Assembly (NCBI RefSeq): GCF_004341685.1
Contig: NZ_SMAA01000006.1
Span: 1-64,000 of the forward strand
DNA: 64,000 nt
Source of the DNA: Pectinatus cerevisiiphilus
GTDB taxonomy: Bacteria; Bacillota; Negativicutes; Selenomonadales; Selenomonadaceae
Direction of reading: 5' to 3'
Shown here: piece by piece, positions 56,401 to 63,019 of the stretch
How the letters are laid out: each line of letters starts with the position of its first letter
Position numbering within the stretch: position 1 is the first letter of the stretch
Position numbers and translations under genes: made by a program
The notes under the pieces: generated by a model
What the model was told of the DNA's origin: nothing
Seen by the model: only the letters and a program-made list of their open reading frames with translations
The model's database searches: none

Positions 56401-56636
56401 AAATCATATTCTGATGCTAAGATTTTGGCATACTCTGCCGCAAAGTCTGGTAATGTGGGGAACGATTGCATAGCAGTAGCTATTGCTTGTTTTATAATGC
56501 TTAGGTCAGTATTTTTTTCTTCTAAAGTATTTATAAGCATTCTATATGGTTGACTGCGGTCAAAAACAGGTATGCGTTCATTTGTATATAAATTTAAAGA
56601 GGTATCTTTTTTACTGTCTAGGTTTTTCCTATCCAT
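53433..56636 (-). CDS. Large TPR-GT2-TPR-GT2-TPR glycosyltransferase
   Basis: The 1067-aa protein has an N-terminal helical region (about residues 1-125), GT2 module A (about 130-300, LSACVIIKNEEKNILHYFNR, DTGSTDNT, DxD at 209-211) and TPR. GT2 module B follows (about 460-630, ISACVIVKNNEKDIKKWLDC, DTGSEDRT, LDADEYF), then a TPR tail of about 400 residues. It is the first island gene after flagellin; AGGGG lies 10 nt before the ATG. With the next two genes it makes five GT2 modules of one type, which suggests stepwise duplication and possibly an ordered chain of transfers. Confidence 0.88.
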   Translation of the reverse strand: MDRKNLDSKKDTSLNLYTNERIPVFDRSQPYRMLINTLEEKNTDLSIIKQAIATAMQSFPTLPDFAAEYAKILASEYDFVKAVQYMQRAFTLKEKYAEKEPSLFTKEFCVIAAKNISQWQKIIKLTRTIRLSACVIIKNEEKNILHYFNRIRNCTDEQIIVDTGSTDNTLSLLQELPANIYHYKWQNDFAAAKNFAISKARGDWIIFLDADEYFSLPSAEKLRAIIAAETAAAVIPDTIMCTEINIEEKTGKEINRFVNPRIFRNLPHLRYQGKIHEQIYNSKRPLTLKTNDSLCIYHTGYSTALTKEKAQRNLQLLLSQKYDENNPVHWHYFADCYYGMGDFQKAVFCIEQYFRQDKYQVVNAECGIWRNYINALLILKKPFSQIKTVIKNAIAKFPQIADFYTFAGYIAYQQKEYIQAEKYFLKAKKIYRQNNQMNITGTAFTADKENIDVFLTKIKHLKNKLTISACVIVKNNEKDIKKWLDCVKHFSDEIIVIDTGSEDRTIDITQKAGATIYSFPWQDDFAKAKNYAITKATGKWIVFLDADEYFAEGTDIKQLLTSFEDKVEAVSCNMVNIDVDNNNTEINRFPQIRVFLNDIHIRYKGKIHEQLHKSTGELQITTKPDLIIYHTGYSQSICTEKLKRNLMIMLDDIQKNGDNIYYYRYLADCYTAFADYDKAIFYYKKHLQTGLHSLGNESEVYFNLIDSMIKGKKPYIQILPFIKKACIQFPQHPEFPAQFGALNFLLKKYSDAKKYLQLSLAMKNNVQNLSTDNFTALVPEVYRYLAAIFFLENNTKESFIYLDRSLQTNKYNYKALRLLIKLLKAAKEKETFASIMKYYDCNIKDLSFIGDQLFATGNIALFTYCNQILHKKFNIYSENWKAWDILMKENKENAFNELLAHAIEKIQLLFISLLSANDLSIKYQSILPDPIWNCLCAYYGKTKLQADNDFDAYLTLLPVVISRTPNSISQKYIAMAMTFPKGILIKVIEILYRFEKWTELYTFLLEIMKEQRQSNNNFLFIFAKCAYYNKDFTNAENFFQDLLNKNYRPKEVKAYLLWIKERRTGKW

Positions 56637-56706
56637 AATATATCAACCCCTGTCTTTAGTTTTTAATTCTATACCTGGATATTAGATTTTGAAACTAGAT
56701 ATAAAA

Positions 56707-56736
56707 TTAAGGCGGATGTAAATACATCCGCCTTAA
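56707..56736 (-). terminator. Terminator of the flagellin gene
   Basis: A perfect 14-bp inverted repeat (56707-56720 with 56723-56736) has a 2-nt spacer at its centre and is followed by TTTTAT on the minus strand. It lies between flagellin and the first glycosyltransferase gene, so the island needs either read-through or its own promoter. Confidence 0.85.
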
Positions 56737-56767
56737 TGAAGCCAGATATCTGCTATCTGCGCAACAA

Positions 56768-58108
56768 TTATTGCAACAACTGCAATATATTTTGACTGCT
56801 CTGGTTGGCATGGGCAAGCATAGCTTGAGAAGCCTGCATCAGAACATTGTTCTTCGTATATTCGGTCATTTCTTTGGCCATATCAGCATCGCGAATGGTT
56901 GATTCAGAAGCCTGGACATTTTCACTCTGCGTTGTTAAGTTATCCTGCGTGTAGTCTAAGCGGCTTTCCACAGAACCAATTTTTGTCTGTTCTTTAAGAG
57001 CTTTCTGCACGGCATTATCAAGTACATTGATGGATGCATTAGCATTAGCACGAGTAGTAATATCAAGGTTTTGAACGCTGCCGTCAGTAGATACACCCTG
57101 TAGACCAAGTGCCTGGGCACGCATATCACTAAGGCCAACACGAATGGACTGGTTTGCTTTAGTACCAATCTGCATGGTTACAGCATTATCATTTGATTTA
57201 TCCTGGGCGCTAATCTGTTCACTCCACGCATCAAGCTTAGAATTTACAGATTTTTTGACATTACCGTCAGTACCAGTGATGCTGATAGTAAAACCAGCAA
57301 TATTGCCACCAACCCCTGATGCACTGGAAGAAATAGCTAATACTGATGTACCGTCTGCAGTATGCATCATTAGACCTTCAGCAGTTGTACCAATTTGGCT
57401 GTCGGCAAAAGTATTGCCAAAAGAAACACTATTAGCAAAATCACTGTACCCTGTAGCACTTGTAACACTGCCAAAAACATCAGATAATTTACTTGAACCA
57501 ACAGAAAAACTGGTTGTCATAGTCTTGCCGTTGACAACATAAGAAATAGAAACAGTATCTTTGTCTAAAATATTGAGTGAATTACCATTTCTATCAACTA
57601 GATCAGTTAATGCAGAACCAAAATCAGTCGCTGTGCCTAAACTTTCATTAGTATATGTTACGGTAGCACCAGCAGTTGCCTTATTCATAGAACCATCAAC
57701 AAGAAGTTTACCATTATAAGAAGCATTGGCATTGTCATTGATCTGGTCTATAGCCTGATTCATATAATCCTGAATGGTATTGCGGTCAAAGGTTGTATTG
57801 GTATCATTGGCTGCATCAAGAACTTTTTCCTTCAAGGTTTTCAAGATATCAACTGTTGAAGAAACAGCACCTTCTGCTGTTTTTAACATATTCTGACCGT
57901 TTTTGGCATTCTGGTTATCCTGATCCAAAGAACGAATCTGAGTACGCATACGTTCGGAAATAGCATAACCTGCTGGATTGTCTGCAGCACTATTGATCTT
58001 CATACCAGAAGATACTTTTTGCAAACTTTTTGACAAAGCGTTGCTGTTTGTTCCCATTATGTTCAGCGTGTTAAGAGCTGACATGTTGTTTTTTACTACT
58101 AAAGCCAT
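56768..58108 (-). CDS. fliC: Flagellin
   Basis: In the 446-aa filament protein, the conserved N-terminal D0/D1 helices (NNMSALNTLNIMGTNSNALS, LQKVSSGMKINSAADNPAGY, AISERMRTQIRSLDQD) and C-terminal helices (ASESTIRDADMAKEMTEYTK, MLAHANQSSQNILQLLQ) flank a variable middle (about residues 150-340) rich in Ser, Thr, Asn and Gly. That middle is surface-exposed in filaments and the likely site of O-glycosylation by the adjoining island. The ATG has AAGGAGG (58118-58124). The leader holds a sigma-28 promoter and a CsrA-type hairpin. FliS, the chaperone for its C terminus, is encoded upstream. Confidence 0.96.
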   Translation of the reverse strand: MALVVKNNMSALNTLNIMGTNSNALSKSLQKVSSGMKINSAADNPAGYAISERMRTQIRSLDQDNQNAKNGQNMLKTAEGAVSSTVDILKTLKEKVLDAANDTNTTFDRNTIQDYMNQAIDQINDNANASYNGKLLVDGSMNKATAGATVTYTNESLGTATDFGSALTDLVDRNGNSLNILDKDTVSISYVVNGKTMTTSFSVGSSKLSDVFGSVTSATGYSDFANSVSFGNTFADSQIGTTAEGLMMHTADGTSVLAISSSASGVGGNIAGFTISITGTDGNVKKSVNSKLDAWSEQISAQDKSNDNAVTMQIGTKANQSIRVGLSDMRAQALGLQGVSTDGSVQNLDITTRANANASINVLDNAVQKALKEQTKIGSVESRLDYTQDNLTTQSENVQASESTIRDADMAKEMTEYTKNNVLMQASQAMLAHANQSSQNILQLLQ

Positions 58109-58117
58109 AAGAAATTT

Positions 58118-58162
58118 CCTCCTTGAGTTAATTGTTTTATTACCGTTATCATCCTCAACGGT
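58118..58162 (-). promoter_or_regulatory. CsrA-type binding region in the flagellin leader
   Basis: On the minus strand ACCGTT (58157-58162) and AACGGT (58142-58147) form a perfect 6-bp stem whose 9-nt loop is GAGGATGAT, presenting the GGA core that CsrA binds. The ribosome-binding site AAGGAGG (58118-58124) supplies a second GGA. The two-site arrangement parallels the Bacillus hag leader. CsrA and its antagonist FliW are encoded 4 kb upstream. Confidence 0.65.
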
Positions 58163-58170
58163 TTTATCTA

Positions 58171-58212
58171 AAAACCAACTATCGCTGCCGATCGCTCAGG
58201 ACAGCTGGTTTT
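58171..58212 (-). promoter_or_regulatory. Long 5'-leader hairpin of flagellin mRNA
   Basis: Arms 58200-58212 and 58171-58183 form a 13-bp RNA stem (with G-U pairs) capped by a smaller CUG/CAG stem, between the promoter and the CsrA hairpin. It starts about 10-15 nt into the transcript, so it may protect the 5' end and stabilise the message. Confidence 0.6.
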
Positions 58213-58226
58213 CGATCCTATAATTA

Positions 58227-58253
58227 TTATCGGCAATGCAAAAAAAAACTTAA
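58227..58253 (-). promoter_or_regulatory. Sigma-28 (FliA) promoter of flagellin
   Basis: TTAAGTTT (58246-58253), 11 nt, GCCGATAA (58227-58234): a perfect -10 element and a one-mismatch -35 at the exact spacing for flagellar sigma-28. It places flagellin in the late class. Confidence 0.88.
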
Positions 58254-58273
58254 TACTTTAAGAAAAACTTTTT

Positions 58274-58630
58274 TTACATTTTTCGATTCAAGATAAAACC
58301 AAGTGACATGATATCAGGGTTATCATACGAATGAACCATATGATTTTTATTTCGTGTACGAATAAGCCACGATTGGGCTAAAGATCGGATCTTCATGTTT
58401 ATGGGATTAATTGAGGCGATGAGGGCTTTGCCCGCATCGGTTTTCTGATAAGTACGGTTGCCAAGTTGCTCAATTTTTTTTTGGATTTGGATTCTTTGCT
58501 GCAAAAGGTCGAAAAATGTATCAATATCATTTCTTTTTATGAAACGATACATCTCTTCCGTCAGAGTATAAAACTTTTTCCATAAAGCAGCAACTACTTG
58601 ATCATCATTAACCATAATTTCGTCACACAT
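58274..58630 (-). CDS. FliT-like flagellar chaperone candidate
   Basis: The helical protein of up to 118 aa is encoded directly after fliS and before flagellin, the usual place of fliT. It contains WKKFYTLTEEMYRFIKRND, FFDLLQQRIQIQKKIEQLG and a helical middle, as in small FliT/YvyD-type chaperones, but sequence similarity alone is weak. The C terminus (NHMVHSYDNPDIMSLGFIL) is unusual. The start is uncertain: the ATG at 58630 lies directly on a GGG stretch, and the next ATG at 58615 is 15 nt from it. FliT usually binds FliD and affects late gene expression. Confidence 0.6.
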   Translation of the reverse strand: MCDEIMVNDDQVVAALWKKFYTLTEEMYRFIKRNDIDTFFDLLQQRIQIQKKIEQLGNRTYQKTDAGKALIASINPINMKIRSLAQSWLIRTRNKNHMVHSYDNPDIMSLGFILNRKM

Positions 58631-58674
58631 CCCTACCCAGTATACCGCTTGCCATTATATATTTCAATACTTCA

Positions 58675-59073
58675 TTAATGGTTATTATCATTTTTTTCCT
58701 TGCCGGCTATTTTCATTGCCTCATGCCAAGTATCACGAAGTTCCGTCAATAATGTTTTGGCTTCTTCTAATTTGGCGGTATTATTTTTCATATTTCCTTC
58801 TATTAGAATACGGTAGATATAATTATAAAGCGGATATAACTGCCTAGCTATATCGTAATCCATGTTGAGTGTAGCCATGAATTCTATCATTATATCTTGT
58901 GCTCGCAGTAATGCTTTATTTGATTTTATACAATTTTTTTCATTGATAAATTTTATACCTTCATTAATAAATCTTATGCCACCATTGTAAAGCATAAGTG
59001 TCAGCATTTCTGGGCTTGCAGTAAGTATTTGCTGCCTTTTGTACGCATCCGCCGTATAGGACGCATTTTGCAT
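58675..59073 (-). CDS. fliS: Flagellin export chaperone FliS
   Basis: The 132-aa four-helix protein starts MQNASYTADAYKRQQILTAS, then PEMLTLMLYNGGIRFI, and RAQDIMIEFMATLN, matching FliS. It binds the C-terminal helix of flagellin, prevents early polymerisation and delivers it to the export gate. In Bacillus-like systems FliS also helps sequester flagellin from FliW. It follows fliD by 89 nt. Confidence 0.93.
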   Translation of the reverse strand: MQNASYTADAYKRQQILTASPEMLTLMLYNGGIRFINEGIKFINEKNCIKSNKALLRAQDIMIEFMATLNMDYDIARQLYPLYNYIYRILIEGNMKNNTAKLEEAKTLLTELRDTWHEAMKIAGKEKNDNNH

Positions 59074-59162
59074 AAGTTAATGCTCCCTTCAAAAGCATAA
59101 ATCAAACATAAACCTTGTACTGTCGATTAGACGATAATATCATATAACTGGTTTATATAATT

Positions 59163-61031
59163 TTAGCTGCCAAGATAGCTGGAAACAAAGCTATATTGTG
59201 AGTTGAGGTTTTGAATTGCTGTTTCCATCGCATCAAATTGGCTGTACAAACTGTCTTGGTATTTATCCATTGCATCTTGAAAGTCAGACATTTTGTCCTT
59301 CCAGTTTGTTATTTCCTTACCCCAATAGCTTTGGTCTGCATAGTTACCCGAATCGGTAACACCGGCCATCCCTCTTAAGCCAGTGGCAGTTTCAATGCTT
59401 CCTGTGCCTATAGCTGCTGACATAGCTGTATTTAGACGTTTTACCACGCCCTGGGTACTGCTGTCATCTTGATTTGCTGCCGGGTTATTCAAAACCTTGT
59501 ATGCGGCATCAGGGTCTGCGGATAAAGCTTTTCTCAGTTTATCTTCGTCAAGACTGAGCACACCGCTGTTTTCGCTGGTCCAGTCAGCCGAAACCGATAT
59601 ACCGAGATTGCTTAAGCTGTTGTATTGTCCGCTAATGCCAGAGATAGGCTGATTAACAGCGGAGCGCATATCGCTTATGAGATCTGTTAAGGTGCTGTCT
59701 TTATATAAAAGCCCTTGTTTCGCCTTCTTTTCCCACGCAGTTACTTGGTCATCACTCATAGCTTTTTTTTCATCATCCGTCAATGGTTGATAATTTTCAT
59801 CCGGTTCAGTGTTGACAGCTGTCTTGAGACTGCCGAGTAGAGTATTGTAATCATCAACAAACTGTTTCATATTTTTGATCACTGTATCTATATCAGGATT
59901 TACCGATACAGTGGAACTGGCATATGTCGTAGTTGTAACACCATCAACAGTCGTTGTTGTACTCGGACTTTGGGAAACAAGGTTATATGTTACGCCGTCA
60001 ACGGTGAGCTGATTACTGTTTGTTGTATATGTTTTTCCATCTATTTTTACACTGCCGTCAATGCCGCTATAAGCGTTATCACTATATGCTGTATTTAAAT
60101 TAGCCGGATCTGCGGGTGTGTCACTGAATTTTGTACCGCTTATGGCACTTCCCAAGGTATCCGTCGTGGCATTATATTGCCCAAGCTGTAATGCACCTAA
60201 TAAATTTCTGGTATTTTCGTTGCTGTTAACAACTCCTTTAGAAGAAAGGTCATCAGGAAGATCAATTTTATCCACTGTAATGTCGATTAGATTATTATTG
60301 CCACCTGTTTTATTATAAATACTGAATGAGTCATTGGCAGTATCATACTGCGCATTTATATTTGTCCCTGAGTTGTTTATCTTAGCAGCCAAATCATTGA
60401 GTGTGCCTTCAGCAAGATCACGATAACTGAAAGAAACAGTATAAGTATTTTTGGTTTCTATATTAGTATCAGCATTCGTTGTTGTGCCGCCATCCCTAAT
60501 GGTAAAGCTAAGTGCAGTTTCGTCCATGGCAGTACCGTCAAGTTCATAATCAGTGCCATTGACGGTATAGGTCAGTTTATCCGTTTGGTTTGTTTTTCCG
60601 TCAGCTGAAGTGAGCTTAATGTTTGTTACACCTAGAATATCAGACAACTTAATACTAGTGTTATCAACACCAGTAGGTCTGGTTATCTCAGCTGTTGATT
60701 TTAAATATGCGTTTGAAGACATGCTGTTGACAGTTATCTGGTGCGAGATTGCAGCAGCACTGCCTCCTGCAGTAGCCGTTACCACATTACTATTTGAGGT
60801 TGTTGCGGTTTTGGGTTGCATGCCGCTGGAAAGTGCATATTTATAAAGAGTATTATTTTGGAAATCACTTAACTTTTGATACCATTCGTTATAGGCATCT
60901 TTAGTCCATTCAGCAGCCTTTTCTTTTTTGTACATTGAGTCATATTGACTTTGCTTTGCTGACATGGCTTGTGTAACTAACGATTCAACATCCAGTCCTG
61001 AAGAAAGTCCGTATATTCCATTTACACCCAC
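59163..61031 (-). CDS. fliD: Flagellar hook-associated protein 2 (filament cap)
   Basis: In the 622-aa protein the N terminus (NGIYGLSSGLDVESLVTQAM) and C terminus (KMSDFQDAMDKYQDSLYSQF, then MQNLNSQ-type helix ending SSYLGS) are the typical FliD coiled ends. The Ser/Thr/Asn-rich middle forms the cap leg and outer domains. It assembles as the cap under which flagellin polymerises. At 622 aa it is longer than the usual 450-500, the extra length being in the surface domain, which may also carry glycans. Confidence 0.92.
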   Translation of the reverse strand: MGVNGIYGLSSGLDVESLVTQAMSAKQSQYDSMYKKEKAAEWTKDAYNEWYQKLSDFQNNTLYKYALSSGMQPKTATTSNSNVVTATAGGSAAAISHQITVNSMSSNAYLKSTAEITRPTGVDNTSIKLSDILGVTNIKLTSADGKTNQTDKLTYTVNGTDYELDGTAMDETALSFTIRDGGTTTNADTNIETKNTYTVSFSYRDLAEGTLNDLAAKINNSGTNINAQYDTANDSFSIYNKTGGNNNLIDITVDKIDLPDDLSSKGVVNSNENTRNLLGALQLGQYNATTDTLGSAISGTKFSDTPADPANLNTAYSDNAYSGIDGSVKIDGKTYTTNSNQLTVDGVTYNLVSQSPSTTTTVDGVTTTTYASSTVSVNPDIDTVIKNMKQFVDDYNTLLGSLKTAVNTEPDENYQPLTDDEKKAMSDDQVTAWEKKAKQGLLYKDSTLTDLISDMRSAVNQPISGISGQYNSLSNLGISVSADWTSENSGVLSLDEDKLRKALSADPDAAYKVLNNPAANQDDSSTQGVVKRLNTAMSAAIGTGSIETATGLRGMAGVTDSGNYADQSYWGKEITNWKDKMSDFQDAMDKYQDSLYSQFDAMETAIQNLNSQYSFVSSYLGS

Positions 61032-61051
61032 ATTTATTACCTCCTGTATAA

Positions 61052-61483
61052 TTATGCATTTTCATCAAGAAATTTGCCAACCCATTCTTTGGTTTTCATT
61101 AGTGTTTTCATGACATCTTCAGGTGGAAATGATTTGATCGTTTTTTGTGTATTTATATCAATCATTTTTACACCAAGCTGATCAAGTTCCTTATACCATA
61201 CAAATTTTAGCTGGAGATTCATGTCGTTCATATCAGTATTCAGTTTATCGGTCATTTTTTTTACGTCGTCAGCAGAAAAATTTGGGGTGGTCCCCTTTTT
61301 TACATCATCAATAGCTGTGTTTAGTAAATTTTCTACCTTGTTTCTGTCTGACAATGAACTCAAATTGGTCGTTTCAACCGGTGTTTCTGCCGATTCATCC
61401 TTTTTTTGCCCGGTGTAAGAAGACAGATCATTTATCACAGCCTTCACATTACCTGAAATAGCATTTAATACATTATCAAGCAT
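61052..61483 (-). CDS. flaG: Flagellar protein FlaG
   Basis: The protein has about 143 aa; ATG 61483 has GGAGGG upstream and gives the start MLDNVLNAISGNVKAVI. The N-terminal half is polar and Ser/Thr-rich. The C-terminal FlaG domain (NTDMNDMNLQLKFVWYKELD, then QLGVMI-type strand, then KSFPPEDVMKTLMKTKEWVG) is conserved. FlaG affects filament length in several bacteria. It is followed by fliD after 20 nt. Confidence 0.87.
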   Translation of the reverse strand: MLDNVLNAISGNVKAVINDLSSYTGQKKDESAETPVETTNLSSLSDRNKVENLLNTAIDDVKKGTTPNFSADDVKKMTDKLNTDMNDMNLQLKFVWYKELDQLGVKMIDINTQKTIKSFPPEDVMKTLMKTKEWVGKFLDENA

Positions 61484-61658
61484 AATCCATTCCCTCCATA
61501 GAAAATAACATCCCAATTGAGTAAAATGCCACTGCCGGTGCATTTGGCGCAGATAACAAGAGCTTAGAACAGCTAAAAATGTTTTTCCTGTTAGTCGGTT
61601 GGCGAATATTACCCTTTTAAACTTTAATCTGTCGCAGGTTATGCGAGATTTATATAGA

Positions 61659-61704
61659 ACAGTAAAACTGATTCATTATTATCAAAATGGATAAATTTTA
61701 CTGT
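61659..61704. repeat. Inverted repeat after csrA
   Basis: ACAGTAAAA (61659-61667) and TTTTACTGT (61696-61704) form a 9-bp stem just beyond the csrA stop on the minus strand. It may act as a weak terminator or processing site between csrA and flaG; no strong T run follows. The remaining gap up to flaG shows no consensus promoter. Confidence 0.35.
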
Positions 61705-61727
61705 AAATTAGCCCAATAATAAAATAT

Positions 61728-61952
61728 TCATTTATCTTTCATGATTTTTGATAAATCAGCATCTGGTGTTTGGGCAGCCGATTTTTTATTTTCTTCCAAT
61801 ATTGCTTCGTATATTTCACCACGGTATATCTTTATGTCACGTGGTGCATCTATTGCCAGGCGAACGTTTGCTCCCTGAACGTCAGAAATATGAATAACAA
61901 TGTTATCACCTATAGTTATATATTGACCCGGGCGGCGTGTTAAAACAAGCAT
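61728..61952 (-). CDS. csrA: Carbon storage regulator CsrA
   Basis: The 74-aa RNA-binding protein has the canonical N terminus MLVLTRRPGQYITIGDNIVI and the binding strand VRLAIDAPRDIKIYRGEIYE, which contains the RNA-contacting Arg. As a dimer it binds GGA in hairpin loops and blocks translation. The start overlaps the fliW stop by one base. Its expected target, the flagellin leader, carries a matching hairpin at 58142-58162. Confidence 0.96.
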   Translation of the reverse strand: MLVLTRRPGQYITIGDNIVIHISDVQGANVRLAIDAPRDIKIYRGEIYEAILEENKKSAAQTPDADLSKIMKDK

Positions 61953-62404
61953 TATTTATTATCCCCCGTATTTTTATCAGCTACCAATTTATGGTGCGTT
62001 GTATAATCCGTATTTTCCAGTATCAATTGTACCCCTTGAAGATTGTTTTGATTTATAATAACAGGGGCTAGCAAATTGGCTGTCGTTTTTTTAACGTCTC
62101 CATCGTGTACTGTTAAAAATGAGAAGATTAACAGATCTTCCTGTTTTTCTATTTTTAGGGCTTCCATTACATCATCATTTATAGTAATTTCATAGTCTGC
62201 AAAAAAAGCAAAGGGATTAACCATTAAAAATGCCAAATCAGGTGTTATAACTGATTGTAAGAATAAAAATGCCGTTTCCTCTCCATACGGAATAATTATA
62301 AATTCATGTTCTGTTTCAAAAGCAGGAATTCCCTCCGTAAATTTAATTATCTTATTTTCATCAATATCGATACAGCCGAACCTAGTCGTGTCTATTTTCT
62401 TCAA
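61952..62404 (-). CDS. fliW: Flagellar assembly factor FliW
   Basis: The 150-aa protein matches FliW: an N-terminal beta-barrel start (FGCIDIDENKIIKFTEGIPA), then FETEHEFIIIPY, FLFLQSVITPDLAFLMVNPF and LLAPVIINQNNLQGVQLILE. FliW binds and inhibits CsrA allosterically; free flagellin displaces CsrA from FliW, so flagellin production stops when filament export stalls. Translationally coupled to csrA. Confidence 0.94.
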   Translation of the reverse strand: MKKIDTTRFGCIDIDENKIIKFTEGIPAFETEHEFIIIPYGEETAFLFLQSVITPDLAFLMVNPFAFFADYEITINDDVMEALKIEKQEDLLIFSFLTVHDGDVKKTTANLLAPVIINQNNLQGVQLILENTDYTTHHKLVADKNTGDNK

Positions 62405-62418
62405 TTGAGAACCTCCAA

Positions 62419-62979
62419 TTATGCGTAAGCATCATAATTATTTTGTGTAGTCCACATCTTTACAGATGCATATTGTTTTACAGAGATGTTAACTTTAGCC
62501 GGAAGGTATTGTAATGTATACTTTCCTGGTGTGATTTCAATCGTTGAAATTCCTGGATCAATAGTTCCCTCTATCTTAGATGGTGTGACAGTAATTTGGG
62601 GAGCTGGCATTGAACTTACCGTTAAACCTACTTGTTTAGGCATCATATTTTCGCGGCTTATATCAGCCAGAACATTTGTCAATGGACCGTTATTTCGAAC
62701 TTCACGTCCTTCACGCATTCTTCTTGCGATGCCCTCACTGAGCCCTTCGGCACCTTGTGAGGCAAGTTTTTTTCCAAGTGCGGACACCGTATATAAGCCC
62801 AGTGATTCTCTTGCAGCCGTAGAATTAATTTTAACACTTACCGGAATAATCTTCAAATTATTTTTTGGAGCTTCATATTTCCCTTTGCTTGTCGGTTCTG
62901 GCATATTGGGATCCACTTTTCCCGGGTCAGCTTTCATTCCTAGTATGAAATTTGTCGTTCTTATATTTAATTGCAGCAT
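62419..62979 (-). CDS. DUF6470 family protein (YviE-like)
   Basis: The 186-aa protein is encoded between flgL and fliW, exactly where Bacillus has yviE. ATG 62979 gives the family-like start MLQLNIRTTNFILGM. There is an N-terminal strand-rich segment, a helical middle (TAARESLGLYTVSALGKKLA, GLSEGIARRMREGR) and a strand-rich C terminus (PAPQITVTPSKIEGTIDPG, YLPAKVNISVKQY). The molecular function is unknown; conserved position links it to filament junction assembly or export. Confidence 0.75.
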   Translation of the reverse strand: MLQLNIRTTNFILGMKADPGKVDPNMPEPTSKGKYEAPKNNLKIIPVSVKINSTAARESLGLYTVSALGKKLASQGAEGLSEGIARRMREGREVRNNGPLTNVLADISRENMMPKQVGLTVSSMPAPQITVTPSKIEGTIDPGISTIEITPGKYTLQYLPAKVNISVKQYASVKMWTTQNNYDAYA

Positions 62980-63019
62980 CCGTGCATCACACTCCAAAAT
63001 TGTTGAAAAACGAAGTTTA

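Noticed and set aside
61526-61548. Cobalamin-riboswitch-like box (GCCACTGC) upstream of flaG
   Set aside because: Only the short box matches; the other conserved elements and any link to cobalamin genes are missing.
61600-61626. Possible sigma-28 promoter upstream of flaG (TAAAGTTT at 61619-61626)
   Set aside because: At the required 11-nt spacing the sequence is ATTCGCCA, which does not resemble GCCGATAA.
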